From contig CAWVIZ010000016.1 of assembly GCA_963929535.1 (NCBI GenBank), positions 248,001 to 312,000 of the forward strand: a DNA stretch of 64,000 nucleotides, in the 5' to 3' direction. Below the pieces are notes generated by a model. That model did not search any database. It saw only the letters and a program-made list of their open reading frames with translations, and was not told where the DNA came from. Shown here one piece after another: positions 24,303 through 33,413 of the stretch. The DNA is from Pullilachnospira sp963929535. GTDB taxonomy: Bacteria > Bacillota > Clostridia > Lachnospirales > Lachnospiraceae. Each line of letters starts with the position of its first letter. Position 1 is the stretch's first letter. The translations under genes and the position numbers were made by a program.

Positions 24303-25043
24303 ATGATTCGTTTTATTGTGATCTGCATCATTGTGGTGGGCTATCTGATCCTCTCCATCCCCCTTCTTCTCATCGAATGGGTGATCGGAAAGATCAATCC
24401 CAGAGCCAAAGACATCAGTTCTCTCAGGATCATCCAGGCTGTGTTCCGGCTGATCCTGACAATTGCCGGGGTGACCGTCACCGTTATCGGTCAGGAGAAT
24501 ATTCCCAGGGATACGCCTGTATTGTACATCGGCAATCACCGCAGCTTCTTTGATATTCTGCTGACCTATATCCGCTGTCCGGATCTCACCGGATATGTGG
24601 CCAAAGCGGAGATGCGGAAGATCCCGCTGCTTTCCGATTGGATGAGATACCTTCACTGTCTGTTCCTGGACCGGAAGGATATCAAGAAGGGGCTGAAGAC
24701 CATCCTGGAAGGAGTGGAGAAGATCAAGTCCGGCATTTCCATCTGTATTTTCCCGGAGGGAACCAGAAACCGGAACGAGGATGAGCTGGAACTGCTTCCC
24801 TTTCATGAGGGAAGCTTCAAACTGGCCACCAAGACCAACTGCCCTATTGTTCCCATTGCGCTGAACAATACGGTCTCCATCTTTGAAAAACAGTTTCCCA
24901 GGGTAAGGAAAACCCATGTGGTCATCGAGTACTGCACTCCGGTGATCCCTGGCCAGCTGGCGAAGGAAGAACGGAAGTTTATCGGCCAGTACTGCCGGAA
25001 TATCATCCGGGAGACACTGAAGAAGAATCAGGAGCTGGTATAA
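24303..25043 (+). CDS. plsC: 1-acyl-sn-glycerol-3-phosphate acyltransferase
   Basis: A 246-residue membrane acyltransferase that makes phosphatidic acid. N-terminal membrane segments (FIVICIIVVGYLILSIPLLL) precede the catalytic NHRSFFD motif (HX4D, about residue 80) and FPEGTRNR (about residue 160). I take the ATG at 24303 behind GGAGGAAATT; an upstream extension has no site. Monocistronic, with a strong terminator. Confidence 0.93.
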   Translation: MIRFIVICIIVVGYLILSIPLLLIEWVIGKINPRAKDISSLRIIQAVFRLILTIAGVTVTVIGQENIPRDTPVLYIGNHRSFFDILLTYIRCPDLTGYVAKAEMRKIPLLSDWMRYLHCLFLDRKDIKKGLKTILEGVEKIKSGISICIFPEGTRNRNEDELELLPFHEGSFKLATKTNCPIVPIALNNTVSIFEKQFPRVRKTHVVIEYCTPVIPGQLAKEERKFIGQYCRNIIRETLKKNQELV

Positions 25044-25052
25044 AACTACGCA

Positions 25053-25097
25053 GCGGACAGCCGCCGCAGGTCACAAATCTGCGGCGGCTGTCCGCTT
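25053..25097 (+). terminator. Strong rho-independent terminator after plsC
   Basis: AGCGGACAGCCGCCGCAG and its exact complement form an 18-bp stem with a 9-nt loop. The trailing T-run is short (TTTGGG then CTTTTCT). Confidence 0.85.
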
Positions 25098-25117
25098 TGG
25101 GAACTTTTCTGTCTGGG

Positions 25118-27025
25118 TCATTTCTGAATATGCGTCTCTGCCATGGCAATCTCATACGTCTGCCTTCTGAGATCCACCTTCACCCTGGTTCCATCTGAAA
25201 AGACTGTCTGCTGCACCATCCAGTCCTCCGGATCCATTTCATGGCGCACCATTTCACATTTTGCCACTTTTTCATGCAGTCGGGATACCACCCGGCACCG
25301 TCTCACCTGTTCCTCAAGATCCGGTCCATCCCCCTCGAAAGCACCGTCTGTATTGGGGTAAGCGCCATCCCTGATCAGATAGGGAGCGCCTCCGTTCAGA
25401 AGGGCATACAGCATATAATCCTCCTTCTCGCTTACCCTGTCCATCATCCACGGCTGGATCACACAGTCATGATACACCAGATTATACAGCGGTACCGGAA
25501 TCCCTTCTTTGGGACTTCCCGGCTTTTTCATCATAAAATCATAGGGAGCGTAATGACAGAACACCAGACTTGGAACCGCCCAGTCGCTCACCTCCTCGGA
25601 GCTGGGAAGGATTCCCCGGGAAAGCAGATACTCAAAGCACCTTCCCCGGAATTCGCAGCACTCCCGCCGCGTCATCCTGTGTTCCGGATTGCTGCATTCA
25701 TCCCCTTCATTACAGGTAAATACGTCCAGATATGCCCCATCCAGCCGGATCCCATGTCTGGCCAGCTCAGAGAAATTCCGCTTTACATAGTAAGGTGCCT
25801 GGGTGGCGCAAAGATAAGACTGAGGGCCTCCTGCCCACCTCTGGTGCCTGGGGATGGTCCCGTCCGGAAGCCTGCAGGCATAATTTTCGTCAAAGCTGGG
25901 AGCCGCCAGATAATAATCCCGGTACTGATCGTGGATACCGAAAAGATAGCCGCATTCATGCATGGTATCTGCCAGAGACTTCATCCCCTCCCAGCCCCCG
26001 GCCTCCTCACATGCCGGAAGATAATCGGGATGCCGGTTGTCATAACCCGGCTGGGCCCATCCGTCCAGGTGTAGATACAGCTTCTCCACTCCCATGGCGT
26101 GGATCCGGCGTATCTCCTCTTCCCTCTGGGAGAAAGTGGTCAGATGATTATTCTTTTCCGGATTTTCCGGATCAAAAAAATCCGAATTTACCTGTACCTG
26201 GGTCTTAATGCCCGTATGTACAAACGCGCAGCCGATCAGCCCGTCCACGGAAGGATTTCTGGCCGCCTTTTCCGCCAGGGTCCGCAGTCTTCCCTGCTCA
26301 TTCACATAATTCCGGTACACCTTGCACAGCGTATTGTGATCACAGTCCGAGGCCAGCGTGTACCTTACGATCCTGCGGTAATCCATCTTTCCCAGACTGG
26401 GTTCAAAGTAAATTCCCACATGGGTATACGGGCCTCCTGCCGGATGTTCCGCATAATAGCCCCCATTCCAGGGAGTTTCACAAATGGCAATGTAGCCCTC
26501 CCCATCCTTCACCTGGCCAAACCAGGGCATATATCCCCCTGCTGTTCCGAAAAATCCGTTGAAGCTGATGGGGGACAGACCGTTCTCCCAGGTATTGGGG
26601 ATCAGAATCCCCTGCTGATGGGTCAGAAGAGTATACCAGCCATCCCGTGGTTCCTCAAACTCCATCTCCCCGGGCCAGAAAACCTTCTTCACATGAAGCC
26701 CCTCTTCACACAGCGGGATCCATTCAAAGAAAATATTCCCTGTGGCCGTCTCCTCCCAGATCAGTGTTTCAAAAGAGTAGGGGAACTCCCTCCCGTCTCT
26801 GACAAAGCCTTCAAAGCGGCTGCGGATCCCCTCTCCGATCCCCATACTGTAATTCTCATGAAAAATATTCACAGCGTCCTGAAAGAGGAATTCCCCCTCC
26901 TCGCATACCAGGCGTGGCTGGAATTCCTCTCTCCATCTCCAGACTGTATCTCCCTTTTTCATGGATACAGACAGCTTGTGTTCATCCAGTGTCACAGCGA
27001 TTCCGTTTTTCTCGATTTTCTTCAT
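25118..27025 (-). CDS. Glycoside-hydrolase-like protein (DUF5696/GH129-type, tentative)
   Basis: A 635-residue protein with no signal peptide, so cytoplasmic. The N-terminal 250 residues look like a beta-sandwich; the centre looks like a TIM barrel: GVEKLYLHLDGWAQPGYDN near residue 315, YLFGIHDQYRDYY, GIRLDGAYLDVF near 425, and SSEEVSDWAVPSL near 475. Acidic residues in LHLDGW and AYLDVF are candidate catalytic groups. Length fits alpha-N-acetylgalactosaminidase-like families GH129/GH101, but the assignment is from memory of patterns. Flanked by plsC and murF, so not in a sugar operon. Confidence 0.6.
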   Translation of the reverse strand: MKKIEKNGIAVTLDEHKLSVSMKKGDTVWRWREEFQPRLVCEEGEFLFQDAVNIFHENYSMGIGEGIRSRFEGFVRDGREFPYSFETLIWEETATGNIFFEWIPLCEEGLHVKKVFWPGEMEFEEPRDGWYTLLTHQQGILIPNTWENGLSPISFNGFFGTAGGYMPWFGQVKDGEGYIAICETPWNGGYYAEHPAGGPYTHVGIYFEPSLGKMDYRRIVRYTLASDCDHNTLCKVYRNYVNEQGRLRTLAEKAARNPSVDGLIGCAFVHTGIKTQVQVNSDFFDPENPEKNNHLTTFSQREEEIRRIHAMGVEKLYLHLDGWAQPGYDNRHPDYLPACEEAGGWEGMKSLADTMHECGYLFGIHDQYRDYYLAAPSFDENYACRLPDGTIPRHQRWAGGPQSYLCATQAPYYVKRNFSELARHGIRLDGAYLDVFTCNEGDECSNPEHRMTRRECCEFRGRCFEYLLSRGILPSSEEVSDWAVPSLVFCHYAPYDFMMKKPGSPKEGIPVPLYNLVYHDCVIQPWMMDRVSEKEDYMLYALLNGGAPYLIRDGAYPNTDGAFEGDGPDLEEQVRRCRVVSRLHEKVAKCEMVRHEMDPEDWMVQQTVFSDGTRVKVDLRRQTYEIAMAETHIQK

Positions 27026-27157
27026 TTTGTCACCTGCAGTATTTTCAGATTTTTATAGACTTTCATCCTTTTTCATTATACGCAATTTCTCCGGAAAAGC
27101 AATTTCTGTTCATAAAAGAAATCACGGAACCGGGATCTCTCCCGTCCGTGACTTTCT

Positions 27158-28534
27158 TCACGCGCCTTCCTTTTCCAGCAATTCCACAACCTTCCCATAT
27201 TCCATAAAGTGGGAAGCCTTCACCAGAATGGTATCCCCATCCCGCAAAAGCCCGGGAAGCCGCTCCATCAGCTGCTCCCTGTTCTCCAGATACACCACCG
27301 GAAGTCCGGGATTTCCTTCCCTGGCAGCTTGTGCCATATGGGCGCAGAGCGGTCCGGCACATACCAGCAGGTCCAGCCCGCAGCCGGCAGCGAACGCTCC
27401 CACCTCCGCGTGCAGTTGTGCTTCCCTGCTTCCCAATTCTCCCATATCTCCCAGCACAGCTATCTTCCGTCCCAGGGCATCCTTCAAAAGCCCCAGAGAA
27501 GCCTTCATGGACATGGGATTGGCATTGTAGCAGTCATCCACGATGGTATACTTTTCCGTCTCAATGATATGGAATCTTCCGCTCACCGGCTGCAGACTTT
27601 CGATCCCCCGGCAAATCTCCTCCAGGGAAAGTCCGCAGGCAAGACCCACAGCCGTACCCGCCAGCGCATTGTACACCATGTGCTGTCCCGGAATAGGGAT
27701 CGTCACATCAAATTCTCCTTTCGGGGTGCACACAGTACAGGAAATCCCCTTCAGGCCCTGGCTGCGGATGTTCTTTGCGTATATCCCGCTGCTGTCCTTC
27801 AGTCCGAAAAACACCGGCTTCTTCCCGTGTACCTCTTCCACCTGGCACAGCTTATCATCATCGCCGTTAAGGATCACCGTACCGTTTTCCTTCATATGCT
27901 GGAACATCTCCGTCTTGGCCCGGAACACCCCGTCCCTGTCCCCCAGATTTTCCAGATGGCAGTATCCGATATTGGTGATCACACAGATATCCGGTCTGGC
28001 GATGGCCGCCAGACGGTGCATCTCCCCGAAATCACTGATCCCCATCTCCAGGACCGCGATCTCATCATCCTCTCTCAGCCGGAATACCGTCAGGGGAAGT
28101 CCCAGTTCATTGTTAAAATTCCCCTGGGTCTTCAGCACCCGGTACTTCTGAGCCAGCACAGCCGCAATGGCTTCCTTGGTGCTGGTCTTTCCCACGCTTC
28201 CCGTGATCCCAACCACAGGCACAGCCAGCTGCTCCAGATAATAAGCCGCAATGTCCTTCACTGCCTGCAGGGAGGACTTCACCAGGATATACGGATATTC
28301 CTGCGCTCCCAGATCCCGCTCCGACAGGGTACAGGCCGCCTGCGCCTCCATCACCTGGGGAATAAAATCGTGACCGTCCGCCCGATTGCCCGCAATAGGC
28401 ACAAACAGACACCCGGGCTCTGTTTTCCTGCTGTCAGTGGTGACAGCAGTCACCTCCAGCCCCCGCTGCTCTTCCGGCCCGATATAAACTCCGCCGCAGG
28501 CCCCGGCAATATGCTCTAATGTAAGATTTTTCAA
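27158..28534 (-). CDS. murF: UDP-N-acetylmuramoyl-tripeptide--D-alanyl-D-alanine ligase
   Basis: A 458-residue Mur ligase that adds D-Ala-D-Ala to the peptidoglycan precursor. ATP loop GITGSVGKTSTKEAI (about residue 115), then GNFNNELGLPLT, EMGISDFGEM, NIGYCHLENLG, and VDDCYNANPMSMKASL. The start is a TTG at 28534 with GGGAAGGAGAATATT directly upstream; the longer in-frame extension lacks a site and family similarity. It follows ddl, which makes its substrate, 87 nt upstream on the same strand. Confidence 0.93.
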   Translation of the reverse strand: MKNLTLEHIAGACGGVYIGPEEQRGLEVTAVTTDSRKTEPGCLFVPIAGNRADGHDFIPQVMEAQAACTLSERDLGAQEYPYILVKSSLQAVKDIAAYYLEQLAVPVVGITGSVGKTSTKEAIAAVLAQKYRVLKTQGNFNNELGLPLTVFRLREDDEIAVLEMGISDFGEMHRLAAIARPDICVITNIGYCHLENLGDRDGVFRAKTEMFQHMKENGTVILNGDDDKLCQVEEVHGKKPVFFGLKDSSGIYAKNIRSQGLKGISCTVCTPKGEFDVTIPIPGQHMVYNALAGTAVGLACGLSLEEICRGIESLQPVSGRFHIIETEKYTIVDDCYNANPMSMKASLGLLKDALGRKIAVLGDMGELGSREAQLHAEVGAFAAGCGLDLLVCAGPLCAHMAQAAREGNPGLPVVYLENREQLMERLPGLLRDGDTILVKASHFMEYGKVVELLEKEGA

Positions 28535-28621
28535 AATATTCTCCTTCCCGCCGCGGTTTGTCCCTGTGGCTTCCCCGCCGCATCCCTCCAGAACTGCGGA
28601 CTTCAAGCGAACCGCAATCCG

Positions 28622-29713
28622 TCAGGCTCTGGTCTCCTGATATCTTTTCAGGGAAATCCGGATCAGTTCCTCGCACAGATCCGCAAAATCCATTCCCAGT
28701 ACCGCTGCCTCCTGAGGAAGCAGGCTGGTAGGAGTCATACCGGGCAGTGTATTTGCCTCCAGACAGTACATCTCCCCATTATCCTTCATCATAAAATCCA
28801 GACGGGCATATCCTTTGATTCCCAGGATCTCATATCCACGGCAGGCATACTCCTGCATCTTTTCCGTCTGCTCTCCGGTAAGGCTGGCCGGGCAGGTCTC
28901 CACCGTAGCCCCGGCGGTATACTTATTTTTATAATCGTAGAATCCGTCCACCGGCGCGATCTCTATCACCGGATACGCCTTTCCATCCACAACTCCCACA
29001 GAGAATTCCCTGCCGTCCACATATTCCTCGATCACCGCTTCTTCCTCATAGGAAAACGCGCCCTGCACCGCTTCCTTATACTCCTCCATGGTCCTGGCAA
29101 TGTAAACTCCCACGCTGGAACCTCCGCAGCAGGTCTTTACCACCACTGGAAGCTCCATGCCTCTGGAGGCCAGATCCGCATCCTCTCCCCGGCGCAGTTC
29201 AAAACCGTCCGGCGTGGGGACTCCTCCCATCCGGAACATCTTCTTGGTGATGCCTTTGTCCATCGCCATGGCACTGCTGAGACAGTCGGTTCCCGTATAG
29301 CGGATCCCAAACAGATCAAAGGCCGCCTGCACTCTTCCGTCCTCTCCGTTGGCCCCATGCAGCGCCAGAAATACCACGTCCGCTGCCCGGCACAGCGCCA
29401 GAACTCCGGGCCCGAAAAATTCTCTGCGGTTTTTCATGGTCTCAGGAAGCTTTGACGACAGGACTCTGAGCCGATCCGCCTCCCGCTCCACATCGTAGGA
29501 GCCTTCAAATGCCCTGTCCAGTCCTTCCATCCCCCGGTCATCCGCAGAATCCCGTGTTTCCGGAATCTCCTTTCCCGCCCCGTATCCGAAATAAACATCC
29601 ACCAGAATCGCCTGGTGTCCTCTGGAGCGCAGCGCCCTGCATACCTCTGTACCGGAAACAATGGATACTTCTCTCTCCGTACTGGTTCCCCCTGCCAATA
29701 CCACTATCTTCAT
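28622..29713 (-). CDS. ddl: D-alanine--D-alanine ligase
   Basis: A 363-residue ATP-grasp enzyme. It has VLAGGTSTEREVSIVSG at the N-terminus, FLALHGANGEDGRVQAAFDLFG (about residue 115), VVKTCCGGSSVGV (ATP-grasp), and ARLDFMMKDNGEMYCLEANTLPGMTPTSL (given in parts) for the metal/D-Ala site. The ATG at 29713 follows GTGAGGAA. Together with murF it supplies the terminal dipeptide of peptidoglycan stems. Confidence 0.95.
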   Translation of the reverse strand: MKIVVLAGGTSTEREVSIVSGTEVCRALRSRGHQAILVDVYFGYGAGKEIPETRDSADDRGMEGLDRAFEGSYDVEREADRLRVLSSKLPETMKNRREFFGPGVLALCRAADVVFLALHGANGEDGRVQAAFDLFGIRYTGTDCLSSAMAMDKGITKKMFRMGGVPTPDGFELRRGEDADLASRGMELPVVVKTCCGGSSVGVYIARTMEEYKEAVQGAFSYEEEAVIEEYVDGREFSVGVVDGKAYPVIEIAPVDGFYDYKNKYTAGATVETCPASLTGEQTEKMQEYACRGYEILGIKGYARLDFMMKDNGEMYCLEANTLPGMTPTSLLPQEAAVLGMDFADLCEELIRISLKRYQETRA

Positions 29714-29806
29714 CTTCAAATTCCTCACTCTCTCATAACAGAACCGCTGCAGGATCCTTGCGGATGCTGCAGCGCTTCTCTGTTTTCTTTCGAAAATCGC
29801 TCTCTA

Positions 29807-31207
29807 TTAATATACAATAACCGGCGTACCAATTTCAACCGCCTCGAAGATTTTCCTTGCATTTTCTGTGGGCGTATTCACACAGCCGTGGGAGCCGCTG
29901 GTCTTGTAGATCTCTCCGCCGTATTCAGAACGCCAGGTATCCGCGTCATGGATTCCCACATTCCCGTTGAACGGCAGCCAGTATGTCACCGGCTGGGTAT
30001 ATCCTTCTCCCGTCAGTACCGCATTCTGTTTTTTAGCGTCAATGGCCCAGACACAGCCTGCAGGCGTTTCCCATCCCTTGTTGGGATTCCCCGTTACCAC
30101 CGGAGTGTCCACGATCAGCTGTCCGTCCTTATAGCACCACATTCTCTGTTCCTCAATGCTGATCTCCACGTAAGTACCGCCGATATCGTTGGTATCCCGG
30201 CTCTTTCCCTCATAGAGATACACCGGCTCCACGGTACCTGTCTTACCTTCTCTGATATACTCCACCAGCTGATCTGCCGTCTCCTGCTTCTTCATCACCC
30301 AGCCGTAATCTCCGCCTCTCTCCAGCCGGATCTTTTCCCCGTGGGAGGTGGTAAAATCATGAGCCAGCCCAAAGGTGTCGTACTTGTAAGCAAGCTGTTT
30401 CACATACTCCATCACCTTGTCCTCATCCACCGTATACTGTCCGTCATCCCCTTTCACGATCCAGTCCTTGATCAGGGAAGCGTCCACGGTTTCCGACCGG
30501 TCTCCGAAATCATACGTGATATTTGTCTTCAAAAACTGATTCAGCTGATCTCTCTCTGTGATCAGATTCTCATCGTCCTGATACACGGAGGGCTTCAGAT
30601 AACAGCCGGCCTCATCCAGATCCAGCTGGGTCTTTCCGCTGTCGATGGCCTCAACGACAGCCGCCTTGACCTTTTCCCTGTCCAGAGTGTTTCCCACCAC
30701 CTCCGGAGTGATCACATACTGGGTTCCGTCAAACTCCAGCTTTGCATCCTGCGGAGCCTCTATATTCGCTTCCTGGAAACAGCTCATGGCATCCAGCAGT
30801 CCGTCGATGCTGCTCTGGTCGTAGGTGGTGTTGGCGGCCAGCTCGTACGTCTTGTCATCCGCAAAAGCGGTGATCCATGCCCACCGGTTCTGGCTTTTCA
30901 GAAGCTCATCCACCTTATTGTCATCCACATACTGCAGACCGATCTGATCCGCGGTGATGATCTCCGTTCCTCCGTCGATCTTCACCAGTTCCAGCTGATA
31001 TTCTCCGATACCCTCCTGGATCTTTTCCTTCACATCCTCAGCTGTCATATTCTCGCAGTCGATCCCGTTAATTACAGTTCCCTTCAGGAAATGATCCGAA
31101 TAGTAAAATGCCACCCCCATATAGCCGATTGCCATGATCAGCACATAGCCGATCAGAACCCCCAGCACGATCTTTCTTGCTTTCGCTCTGTTCTTTTTTG
31201 CTGCCAT
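29807..31207 (-). CDS. L,D-transpeptidase (YkuD) with peptidoglycan-binding domain
   Basis: A 466-residue membrane-anchored enzyme: one N-terminal membrane helix (about residues 14-36), a pair of PG_binding_4-like domains (GTVINGIDCENMTAEDVKEK; VTPEVVGNTLDREKV-type), and a C-terminal YkuD domain. The active-site block is GIHDADTW...SHGCVNTP, with catalytic Cys near residue 442. It would make 3-3 cross-links in peptidoglycan or attach proteins, giving beta-lactam-tolerant cross-linking. It is the last of a cell-wall run with ddl and murF but is separated from ddl by 93 nt. Confidence 0.92.
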   Translation of the reverse strand: MAAKKNRAKARKIVLGVLIGYVLIMAIGYMGVAFYYSDHFLKGTVINGIDCENMTAEDVKEKIQEGIGEYQLELVKIDGGTEIITADQIGLQYVDDNKVDELLKSQNRWAWITAFADDKTYELAANTTYDQSSIDGLLDAMSCFQEANIEAPQDAKLEFDGTQYVITPEVVGNTLDREKVKAAVVEAIDSGKTQLDLDEAGCYLKPSVYQDDENLITERDQLNQFLKTNITYDFGDRSETVDASLIKDWIVKGDDGQYTVDEDKVMEYVKQLAYKYDTFGLAHDFTTSHGEKIRLERGGDYGWVMKKQETADQLVEYIREGKTGTVEPVYLYEGKSRDTNDIGGTYVEISIEEQRMWCYKDGQLIVDTPVVTGNPNKGWETPAGCVWAIDAKKQNAVLTGEGYTQPVTYWLPFNGNVGIHDADTWRSEYGGEIYKTSGSHGCVNTPTENARKIFEAVEIGTPVIVY

Positions 31208-31405
31208 AGTATCCCCTTATCCTGAAAAAATATTTTATACAGTCCGCCGCACAGCTTCACTGCTGCAGCTGCCTGCGCGGGCACGGACTGCACGGCTTTT
31301 TGATGCTTGTATCAATAAATACGCTGCTTTCTTGTACATTGTATTGTAACACTGAAAAATTCCCCGGTAAAGGAGTTTAGAAAAATGTAAGAAAGTATTT
31401 GTGGC

Positions 31406-31501
31406 GGTGCAGCCGGAAGGCTGAACTGTTACAGATATTTACACAGGAGAAAACGCAGAAGAGGCCGCCCCCAGGCAGCCCCTTCTACGGGTTTTCTCCT
31501 C
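31406..31501. repeat. Solo right end of the dispersed element and an adjacent long inverted repeat
   Basis: GCAGCCGGAAGGCTGAACTGTTACAG (31407-31432, quoted in part: GGAAGGCTGAACTGTTAC) is one terminal repeat without a partner. Next to it AGGAGAAAAC (31446) and GTTTTCTCCT (ending about 31501) pair, with further pairing inside (CAGAAG/CTTCTA). The 351-nt gap 31208-31558 holds nothing else that I recognise. Confidence 0.6.
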
Positions 31502-31558
31502 CTGCAGAAGCCCGGCGCTCCGGCCTGCTGCCGCAGATGTATTCATACACCTTAAAGA

Positions 31559-32878
31559 TCAGGCTTTTTCCTGTCCGGCACTCCCGGCCGTCCGGTCTGA
31601 TCCCAGCAATTTATCAATGCTTACCAGCTTCACGCTGAGCACAAAGATCTCCGCCGCCAGTGCCAGCTCTTCCACGGTTGGGAAAGAGGGGGCGATACGG
31701 ATATTGCTGTCTCTGGGGTCCTTTCCATAAGGATAGGTGGCTCCCGCACCGGTCATCACAAGTCCCGCTTCTCTGGCCTTGGCAACGATGGCCTTGGCGC
31801 AGCCCTCCATGGCGTCAAAGGAGATAAAATACCCTCCTCTTGGCCTGGTCCACGTTCCGATCTCCAGTCCGCCCAGTTCCTTGTCCAGCACCTCCAGCAC
31901 CTTGTCAAATTTGGGACGCAGGATCCTGGCGTGCTTTTTCATATGGCTGTACATCCCCTGCATATCCTTAAAAAACCTTACATGACGAAGCTGGTTCAGC
32001 TTGTCATGTCCGATGGTCTGGAAACTCATATATCTTTTAGCCTCCGCCAGATTGGCCTCGGAGGCTGCCAGCGCCGCCAGTCCGGAGCCGGGGAAGCTCA
32101 CCTTGGAGGTGGAGATAAACTTAAACACCATATCCGGGTTGCCCGCTTTCACACATTCATTGAGAAGCTCCAGGATCACATCCCGTTCTTCATCATACAG
32201 ATGATGGATAGAATACGCATTATCCCAGAATATCCGGAAGTCCCTGGCCGCCGGCTTCAGTCTGGCAAATCTGCGCACCGTCTCATCGGAATAGGAGATT
32301 CCCGTGGGGTTGGAATACTTGGGAACGCACCAGATCCCTTTAATGGACTCGTCCTCCGCCACCAGCTTCTCCACCATATCCATGTCCGGTCCTGTGGCCA
32401 AAAGCGGTACATTGATCATCTCGATGCCGAAAAACTCTGTTATGGCAAAGTGGCGGTCATACCCCGGAACAGGACAGAGGAACTTCACTTTATCCAGCTT
32501 ACCCCAGGGAGTATTCCCCATGATTCCGTGGGTCACAGCCCGGGAAACCGTATCAAACATCACGCTGAGGCTGGAGTTTCCGTAAATCAGGATATTCCGC
32601 TCCGGTACCTCGGACATATCCGCCAGCAGTTTTCTCGCCTCGGAAATACCGTCCGGCACACCGTAGTTCCGGCAGTCCACGCCGTCAGAGCTGACCAGAT
32701 CCGACTGGCTGGTAAGGACGTCCATCATACCGTTGCTGAGATCCAGCTGCTCCTTGCTGGGTTTTCCTCTGGACATATCCAGCTTCAGTCCTTTTCCCTT
32801 TACTTCTTCAAATTGCTTCTCCAGATCGCTTTTCAGCGCCGTTAACTTTTCCCTGCTCAACTGACTATAAGGCTTCAT
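31559..32878 (-). CDS. Aspartate aminotransferase-like enzyme (class I/II, subgroup Ic)
   Basis: A 439-residue PLP enzyme. Diagnostic features are DMSRGKPSKEQLDLS near the N-terminus, RNYGVPDGISEARKLLADM, PGYDRHFAITEFFGIEM, WCVPKYSNPTGISYSDE, DNAYSIHHLY and the PLP lysine in FISTSKVSFPGSGLA (about residue 255). These match the Asp_aminotransf family rather than classical AspC. It likely interconverts aspartate and oxaloacetate. GGAGGAAAT precedes the ATG, and a consensus promoter lies upstream. Confidence 0.9.
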   Translation of the reverse strand: MKPYSQLSREKLTALKSDLEKQFEEVKGKGLKLDMSRGKPSKEQLDLSNGMMDVLTSQSDLVSSDGVDCRNYGVPDGISEARKLLADMSEVPERNILIYGNSSLSVMFDTVSRAVTHGIMGNTPWGKLDKVKFLCPVPGYDRHFAITEFFGIEMINVPLLATGPDMDMVEKLVAEDESIKGIWCVPKYSNPTGISYSDETVRRFARLKPAARDFRIFWDNAYSIHHLYDEERDVILELLNECVKAGNPDMVFKFISTSKVSFPGSGLAALAASEANLAEAKRYMSFQTIGHDKLNQLRHVRFFKDMQGMYSHMKKHARILRPKFDKVLEVLDKELGGLEIGTWTRPRGGYFISFDAMEGCAKAIVAKAREAGLVMTGAGATYPYGKDPRDSNIRIAPSFPTVEELALAAEIFVLSVKLVSIDKLLGSDRTAGSAGQEKA

Positions 32879-33040
32879 GGGAATTTCCTCCTGATCACTT
32901 TTCTCTATAAAACAGACACGGCTGCCGGCGCAGTCATCACTTCTCCCGGGAACCAGACGGTTCCGGTCTGTCCGGGGCTTTCACTGCAGTATGAAAACCA
33001 GATGGCTCCGGACCTTATACAGCAAATGTCACTAGACAAT

Positions 33041-33069
33041 ATTTTATGTAGAAAGTGATTACTTGTCAA
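33041..33069 (-). promoter_or_regulatory. Consensus SigA promoter of the aminotransferase gene
   Basis: Minus strand TTGACA (33069-33064), 17-nt spacer, TAAAAT (33046-33041). A second TTGACA lies 19 nt further upstream within a repeated TTGACAA/AAGTAATC pattern. The leader to the start codon is about 155 nt with no recognised riboswitch. Confidence 0.85.
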
Positions 33070-33266
33070 GGATTACTTGCATTTTTGTCAATTTCACACG
33101 ATACTTTTCCCCTTTCTTCTGCATATTATGCAATTTTATTTATTTTTACTTGCATTTTTACCCTTCTTTCCTTCGCATACCCTTTTTTTATGAAAGACAT
33201 GGCCAAAGGAAATGCAGGATATCCTTTGGAAGGGTTCCCTTCCCCTTCATCTTATGGTATACTTTT

Positions 33267-33349
33267 TTAACAGTTCAGCTTTACGGCTTCACTGTCACAG
33301 ACGTATGCGCAAAGGGCCCTGGCGGGCCGGCGGAAGGCTGAACCGTAAC
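33267..33349. repeat. Short dispersed palindromic element (83 bp) with 8-bp target duplication
   Basis: Begins TTAACAGTTCAGCTTTACGG and ends GGAAGGCTGAACCGTAAC. It is flanked by ATACTTTT on both sides (33259-33266 and 33350-33357), a perfect 8-bp duplication. It lacks the central hairpin block. It lies between the aminotransferase promoter and the methyltransferase gene; the remaining gap (32879-33413) is AT-rich and gene-free. Confidence 0.88.
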
Positions 33350-33413
33350 ATACTTTTCAACAGCAAAAAAGGGTACATGAGAAAATCGCAAAACAGAAAG
33401 GATATACAACGAT

